A stretch of 40,985 nt of DNA, taken from positions 1-40,985 of the forward strand of contig JAEXJM010000043.1 in assembly GCA_023449275.1 (NCBI GenBank), read 5' to 3'. Every line of letters begins with the position of its first letter. The stretch's first letter is position 1. Source of the stretch: Pseudomonadota bacterium. Lineage in GTDB: Bacteria; Pseudomonadota; Gammaproteobacteria; Burkholderiales; Burkholderiaceae_D. A program made the translations under genes and the position numbers. The notes beneath the pieces are model-generated. The model did no database searches. It had not been told where the DNA came from and saw only the letters and a list, made by a program, of their open reading frames with translations. Positions 36,869 to 40,985 of the stretch are shown piece after piece.

Positions 36869-38548
36869 TTACATATTCGGGTAATTGGGGCCTCCGCCTC
36901 CTTCGGGAGCGATCCAGACAATGTTCTGTGTCGGATCCTTGATATCGCATGTCTTGCAGTGCAGGCAATTGGCGGCATTGATTTGCAGACGTGCCTTTCC
37001 TTGTGCATCCGTCACGAACTCATAAACGGCAGCGGGGCAATACCGTGCTTCGGGTCCTCCATAGATTGCCAGATTGACGTTGGCCGGCACATCCGTGTTC
37101 CTGAGTGTCAAATGGGAAGGCTGGTTTTCCTCATGCAGGGTACCAGACAGATAGAGGGACGAAGGAATGTCGAAAGTCAGCTTGCCGTCCGGCTTCGGAT
37201 AATCAACCGGTTTGCATTGTGCTGCAGGCAGCAGGTATTCGTGATCGGCTTTTTTCCGATGAAGCGTCCAGGGTGCCTTTCCCCTGAAAACAACCTGGTC
37301 AACACCGAACATGAGTGTTCCCCAATACAGATTGCCACTCATCCAGGGCTTGAAATTACGTATCCTGTACAATTCATCGTAGAGCCATGACCGCCTGAAA
37401 GCGTCAGGATACGCCTGCAAGACATCCTGCTTCCGGTCTGCGCCGATAGCGGGGAATGCCGCTTCAGCCGCCAGCATTCCCGATTTGATGGCCGTATGAA
37501 TGCCCTTGATACGTCCACCATTCATGAAACCGGCATCGCATCCGATCAGGGCTCCTCCCGGAAAAACGAGCTCCGGGAGAGCCTGGATCCCACCAGCCGC
37601 TATCGCCCGTGCGCCATAAGCGATGCGTTCACCGCCTTCCAGAAAATGCCGTATGACCGGATGGGTTTTATAACGCTGGAATTCCCCAAAAGGCGAGAGA
37701 TGGGGATTTTTATAGGCCAGGCCGACCGTAAAGCCAATAGCGATCTCATTATTGTCCATGTGGTACATGAACGATCCACCGTACGTATCGGCATCCAGCG
37801 GCCAGCCAGCCGTATGCAAGACCAGACCCGGCTGGTGGACTTCCGGTCTGACCTTCCAGATTTCCTTGATACCGATGGCATAACCCTGAGGATCTCGTCC
37901 GGCATCAAGCCCGTATTTTTCAATGAGCTGTTTTCCAAGCTGCCCTCTGGCACCTTCAGCAAACAAAGTATAACGGGCATGCAATTCCATGCCCTGCTGG
38001 AAATTGTCTGTCGGTTTTCCATTTTTTCCGACCCCCATATTGCCCGTCGCGATACCTCTGACTGCTCCTTTTTCGTCGTACAGTACTTCAGTGGCGGCGA
38101 ATCCCGGAAAAATATCGACGCCCGATTCTTCTGCCTGTTCCCCCAACCATCTGACAAGACTGGCAAGTGAAATGACATAATTTCCGTCATTATGCATGGC
38201 TCTGGGCAGCATGAAATCCGGCGTTTTGACCGCACCGTTCCGGCTTAAAAAGAGAAAGCGGTCTTCCATGACCGCAACGTCGACAGGCGCGCCCTTCGCT
38301 TTCCAGTCAGGCAGCAATTCCGACAATGCGCGAGGATCCATTACCGCACCGGACAGAATATGGGCCCCCAATTCAGCCCCCTTCTCAAGAACGCAAACAG
38401 ACACCTCCTGCCCGCTTTCCACGGCAAGCTGCTTTAATCGTATGGCTGCCGAGAGACCGGAAGGACCAGCGCCGACAATGACCACATCATATTCCATGGC
38501 TTCGCGTGGGCCGAAAGTACCGAAATCCTGCTTATCGTTTTGGGTCAT
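36869..38548 (-). CDS. Electron transfer flavoprotein-ubiquinone oxidoreductase
   Basis: This membrane-associated flavoprotein passes electrons from ETF to ubiquinone during acyl-CoA and amine oxidation. The 559-residue protein has the FAD-binding YDVVIVGAGPSGLSAAIRLK near residue 15, a GCDAGFMNGGRIKGIHTAIK stretch near 345 and the C-terminal 4Fe-4S cluster ligands. These are ARYCPAAVYEF, then NCLHCKTCDIKDPTQNI near 535, with all four cysteines present. I chose the ATG at 38548, with GAGAAG nine bases upstream; a TTG two codons earlier is the alternative. No etfAB genes are in the window. It is divergent from a thioesterase gene. Confidence 0.95.
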   Translation of the reverse strand: MTQNDKQDFGTFGPREAMEYDVVIVGAGPSGLSAAIRLKQLAVESGQEVSVCVLEKGAELGAHILSGAVMDPRALSELLPDWKAKGAPVDVAVMEDRFLFLSRNGAVKTPDFMLPRAMHNDGNYVISLASLVRWLGEQAEESGVDIFPGFAATEVLYDEKGAVRGIATGNMGVGKNGKPTDNFQQGMELHARYTLFAEGARGQLGKQLIEKYGLDAGRDPQGYAIGIKEIWKVRPEVHQPGLVLHTAGWPLDADTYGGSFMYHMDNNEIAIGFTVGLAYKNPHLSPFGEFQRYKTHPVIRHFLEGGERIAYGARAIAAGGIQALPELVFPGGALIGCDAGFMNGGRIKGIHTAIKSGMLAAEAAFPAIGADRKQDVLQAYPDAFRRSWLYDELYRIRNFKPWMSGNLYWGTLMFGVDQVVFRGKAPWTLHRKKADHEYLLPAAQCKPVDYPKPDGKLTFDIPSSLYLSGTLHEENQPSHLTLRNTDVPANVNLAIYGGPEARYCPAAVYEFVTDAQGKARLQINAANCLHCKTCDIKDPTQNIVWIAPEGGGGPNYPNM

Positions 38549-38663
38549 GCTCAATAACTTCTCAAGGTTGATTCAAAAGTCGTGATGATGGAGCTTATCG
38601 CAAAATCGTGACATGATATGGGCTCGGCGACAAACTTCAAAGCAATAAAGGAGAAAAACTGAC

Positions 38664-39080
38664 ATGGCAAGTGACGCATTATCCGACAAAAAGCTGGTTT
38701 TTGTTTCCAATATTCCCATCAGATGGGGAGATATGGACGCGATGGGCCATGTCAACAACGTCACTTTCTTCCGCTATCTCGAACAGGCCCGCATCGAATG
38801 GTATTCCAGCATCGGCAGGGAACACGCCGGTTCGGAAACCGTCGTGGTCAGCTGTTACTGTCATTATCACATTCCTCTCGTCTATCCCGGAAATCTTGAA
38901 ATCAGGACTTATGCCGGTTCACCTGGCCGTTCCAGTTTTGAGATCGTACAGGAAATCCGGCGAATCGATACACCTGACGTGCTCTGTGCAACGGGAGGTT
39001 CGAAAGTGGTATGGGTCGATATCGCCACAGGCAAATCCACTCCGATCCCGCCCGAAGTGCGCCAATTGATGACGCCATAA
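38664..39080 (+). CDS. Acyl-CoA thioesterase, hot-dog fold (4HBT/YbgC family)
   Basis: It hydrolyses acyl-CoA thioesters; the chain specificity is unknown. The 138-residue protein has the catalytic hot-dog signature IRWGDMDAMGHVNNVTFFRY near residues 20-39 (Asp in the DxxGHVNN motif). The central helix is EQARIEWYSSIG, and GRSSFEIVQEIRR lies near 90. A strong AAGGAG lies 10 bases before the ATG. It is divergent from ETF-QO, fitting fatty-acid or acyl-CoA metabolism, and is followed by a 248-base gap. Confidence 0.88.
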   Translation: MASDALSDKKLVFVSNIPIRWGDMDAMGHVNNVTFFRYLEQARIEWYSSIGREHAGSETVVVSCYCHYHIPLVYPGNLEIRTYAGSPGRSSFEIVQEIRRIDTPDVLCATGGSKVVWVDIATGKSTPIPPEVRQLMTP

Positions 39081-39328
39081 TCTCCTGAACCATTTCGGGA
39101 AAAACGGTCCAATGTGATATGAAAAAACACCTGTAACAAATTGATACGCTTTTTTCTGCCAGTCCACTTTCATTAGGGCGACAGAAGCGGTAACGTCACT
39201 GAAAAAGGGCCAACGGAATTGAACCCGTTATAATGAACCCCCTGCTGGCTCCGGCTTGACAAAAACGGCAGGGCAACCTGACATTTGAACCGGCAAACAT
39301 CCGGAAAAATAAAAATAACGGCGCAAGC

Positions 39329-40549
39329 ATGAAAACCTCAGAAGAAGCACAACTCGGGAAAGCCTTTCCTTTCGGCTCGAAAGGCCTGATTGCCTTTCTG
39401 GCCTTTCTGAATGCTTTCGTCCCTCTTTCCATCGACCTGTATTTGCCCGCGATGCCGACGATGGCTGAATACTTTTCAGCCACACCGGAACTGACGAATT
39501 TCACGCTCAGTTTTTTTATGCTGTTTTTCGCGGTCTCAATGCTGTTATGGGGCCCGTTTACCGATAAATTCGGCCGAAAACCGATTTTATATATCGGCAT
39601 CATTCTTTATATTCTCGGTAGCGTGACGTGTGTCCTCTCCCAGAGCATTTATCACCTGATCGCCGGTCGAGCCATTCAGGCAATCGGCAGTGGCGCGATT
39701 CAGGCCGTATCGATGGCGATTGTCAAAGACAATTTCAAGGGCCTGGTCATGGAAAGAGTCCTCGTCTGGATTCAGACGCTGACCATTCTTTGCCCCATGC
39801 TCGCACCTATTATCGGTGCGTTCCTGCTTGAATTCGTTTCATGGCGCGGACTGTTTGCCGTACTGATTTTATGCGGCATATCGGGTTTCATTCTCAGTTT
39901 CTTCCTGAAAGAAACCTTGACCAACGCGACAGAAGGCTCGGCCCTGCGATCCCTGACCCGAATTGGCTTCGTCCTGAAAAACAGAGGAATTCTGATCCTG
40001 CTATTCACCTTTTCGCTGATAATCATGCCGGTGATGTCTTTCCTGTCCACATCGTCTTTCATTTATATGGACCTGTTCAAGTTGTCCGCTCGGGAATACA
40101 GCTACTTTTTTGCCCTGAATGGCTGCTTTGCCATGCTGGCACCGATTTTGTACCTGAGAGTATTGAGGAAAATACCGCGTGTGCTGTTTCTGACGATCTG
40201 TTTCGGCTGTGTCGCCGTCTCCGGTGCAATGATCCTGATCTTCGGAACGCTTTCCCCGTTCGCTTTTGCGTTCCTTTACATTCCAGTCACGTTTTTTGGC
40301 AGTGCCAGCCGACCGGCCGGCACGATGCTGATCATGAACCAGATCGATACGGACAATGGTACCGTCGGCTCATTATGGGGTTGTATCGCCCTGCTCTTCG
40401 GCAGCCTGTCCATGATGCTCTGTTCCCTTGACTGGCCGAATCTGACGATGGCCGTCGGCACTATCAGCTTGGTATCCGGAAGCCTGTGCACCCTGTTATG
40501 GCTTCTTGCGTACTCCAGAAAAATGTTCCGTATCCCTGAAGATCGCTGA
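39329..40549 (+). CDS. Bcr/CflA-type MFS multidrug exporter
   Basis: A 406-residue inner-membrane drug:proton antiporter of the 12-helix DHA1 type. The first loop after helix 1 reads FVPLSIDLYLPAMPTMAEYF, a Bcr/CflA hallmark. LLWGPFTDKFGRKPILYIG near 75 is the MFS motif A, and the AGRAIQAIGSGAIQAVSMAI stretch near 115 is motif B. Alternating hydrophobic helices follow to the end. The ATG at 39329 has only a weak ribosome site. The 248-base gap upstream holds TTGACA (39256-39261) without a good -10, and a TATAAT (39229-39234) without a good -35. It is closed by a shared terminator. Confidence 0.9.
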   Translation: MKTSEEAQLGKAFPFGSKGLIAFLAFLNAFVPLSIDLYLPAMPTMAEYFSATPELTNFTLSFFMLFFAVSMLLWGPFTDKFGRKPILYIGIILYILGSVTCVLSQSIYHLIAGRAIQAIGSGAIQAVSMAIVKDNFKGLVMERVLVWIQTLTILCPMLAPIIGAFLLEFVSWRGLFAVLILCGISGFILSFFLKETLTNATEGSALRSLTRIGFVLKNRGILILLFTFSLIIMPVMSFLSTSSFIYMDLFKLSAREYSYFFALNGCFAMLAPILYLRVLRKIPRVLFLTICFGCVAVSGAMILIFGTLSPFAFAFLYIPVTFFGSASRPAGTMLIMNQIDTDNGTVGSLWGCIALLFGSLSMMLCSLDWPNLTMAVGTISLVSGSLCTLLWLLAYSRKMFRIPEDR

Positions 40550-40584
40550 CGACACGACCTTTTTCCGTATTGACGGACAATAAG

Positions 40585-40610
40585 AAAAGGAATGCGAATG
40601 CATTCCTTTT
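40585..40610. terminator. Bidirectional terminator between the MFS gene and the cold-shock gene
   Basis: AAAAGGAATGC and GCATTCCTTTT form a perfect 11-pair stem with loop GAAT, flanked by A and T runs. It lies 35 bases after the plus gene and 56 bases after the minus gene. Confidence 0.9.
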
Positions 40611-40666
40611 TCATTCATTCGGGTCATCCGAAACCCGGGCCGACTTGATCAACCCGATATCATCCA

Positions 40667-40870
40667 TCAGATGACGTTGATGTTCGAAGCCTGTTTGCCT
40701 TTGGGTCCGGTCGTGACTTCGAAAGAAACACGCTGGTTTTCTTTCAACGACTTGAAACCGTCAGCCCTGATAGCGGAAAAATGCGCAAACACATCTTCAC
40801 CACCTTCGTCAGGAGTAATAAATCCAAAACCCTTGGAATCGTTGAACCACTTTACAGTACCTGTTGCCAT
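40667..40870 (-). CDS. Cold-shock domain protein (CspA family)
   Basis: A 67-residue RNA chaperone that binds single-stranded nucleic acid. The sequence MATGTVKWFNDSKGFGFITP contains RNP1 (KGFGFI), and DVFAHFSAI holds RNP2. The length is exactly that of the family. AGGAAA lies 10 bases before the ATG. The leader runs past the window edge (at least 115 bases), consistent with the long 5' UTRs of csp genes. I find no clear promoter in the visible part. Whether it is cold-inducible or constitutive (CspC/CspE-like) cannot be told. Confidence 0.95.
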   Translation of the reverse strand: MATGTVKWFNDSKGFGFITPDEGGEDVFAHFSAIRADGFKSLKENQRVSFEVTTGPKGKQASNINVI

Positions 40871-40985
40871 TACTAATTTCCTATTTCTTCAGTTAATCCA
40901 GGCTTGCGCCTCATACATCGTTTGAAGCAGAAACGAAATGACAGTAGACACCGCACCGCTACCTATACCTCAAAAACGACAGAAC

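Noticed and set aside
39205..39235. tRNA T-arm-like sequence on the minus strand (GGGTTCAATTCC)
   Set aside because: Only the T arm looks right. No matching acceptor, D or anticodon arms and no CCA could be found.

Overview
This window looks like chromosome from a betaproteobacterium of moderate G+C, probably Burkholderiales and perhaps Oxalobacteraceae. The family-level guess is inference. It rests on the kdsD-kdsC-lptC-lptA-lptB-rpoN-hpf order, a CTGT-N8-ACAG LexA box between ssb and uvrA, a short-form hpf, ETF-QO and the general protein style. Coding density is high and no insertion sequence, prophage or CRISPR array was seen.

Layout. 1-3332: the start of ssb (minus, cut by the window edge) and divergent uvrA share a LexA-type operator. 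3468-5447: a KefB/YbaL-like cation:proton antiporter (minus). 5767-11113: a tightly coupled operon for Kdo synthesis and LPS transport (kdsD, kdsC, lptC, lptA, lptB), then rpoN and hpf, closed by a clear terminator. The ptsN/hprK genes often found next are absent. In their place are a decayed small gene (possibly Phd-antitoxin-like) and tRNA-Pro(GGG).

12302-19261 is the most unusual block: two convergent operons with no pathway I recognise. The plus operon encodes an MtnX-like HAD phosphatase, an alpha/beta hydrolase, two ArnE/ArnF-like small membrane proteins and a DegT/ArnB-superfamily aminotransferase. The minus operon encodes a class III aminotransferase, a GNAT/FemAB-like acyltransferase and an arginase-fold protein. 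Together they suggest synthesis and membrane translocation of an aminated, acylated compound (inference).

19583-25030: envelope and small genes. These are a MipA/OmpV outer-membrane protein, a heavily frameshifted pseudogene, a secreted choloylglycine-hydrolase-family enzyme, a DUF2059 protein, a YdjM-like membrane protein, a zinc-ribbon membrane protein, a methyltransferase and a small charged protein. 25196-36721: a complete glycogen locus, all on the minus strand and transcribed glgB-glgX-pgm-glgC-glgA-glgP. A near-copy of the E. coli AcrR operator sits in front of glgC. 36869-40870: ETF-ubiquinone oxidoreductase, an acyl-CoA thioesterase, a Bcr/CflA-type exporter and a cold-shock protein.

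How it works together: glgC, glgA and glgB build glycogen from glucose-1-phosphate, glgP and glgX degrade it, and pgm links it to glucose-6-phosphate. The kds/lpt genes supply Kdo and move LPS to the outer membrane. All functional calls come from motif and family recognition, not from database searches.
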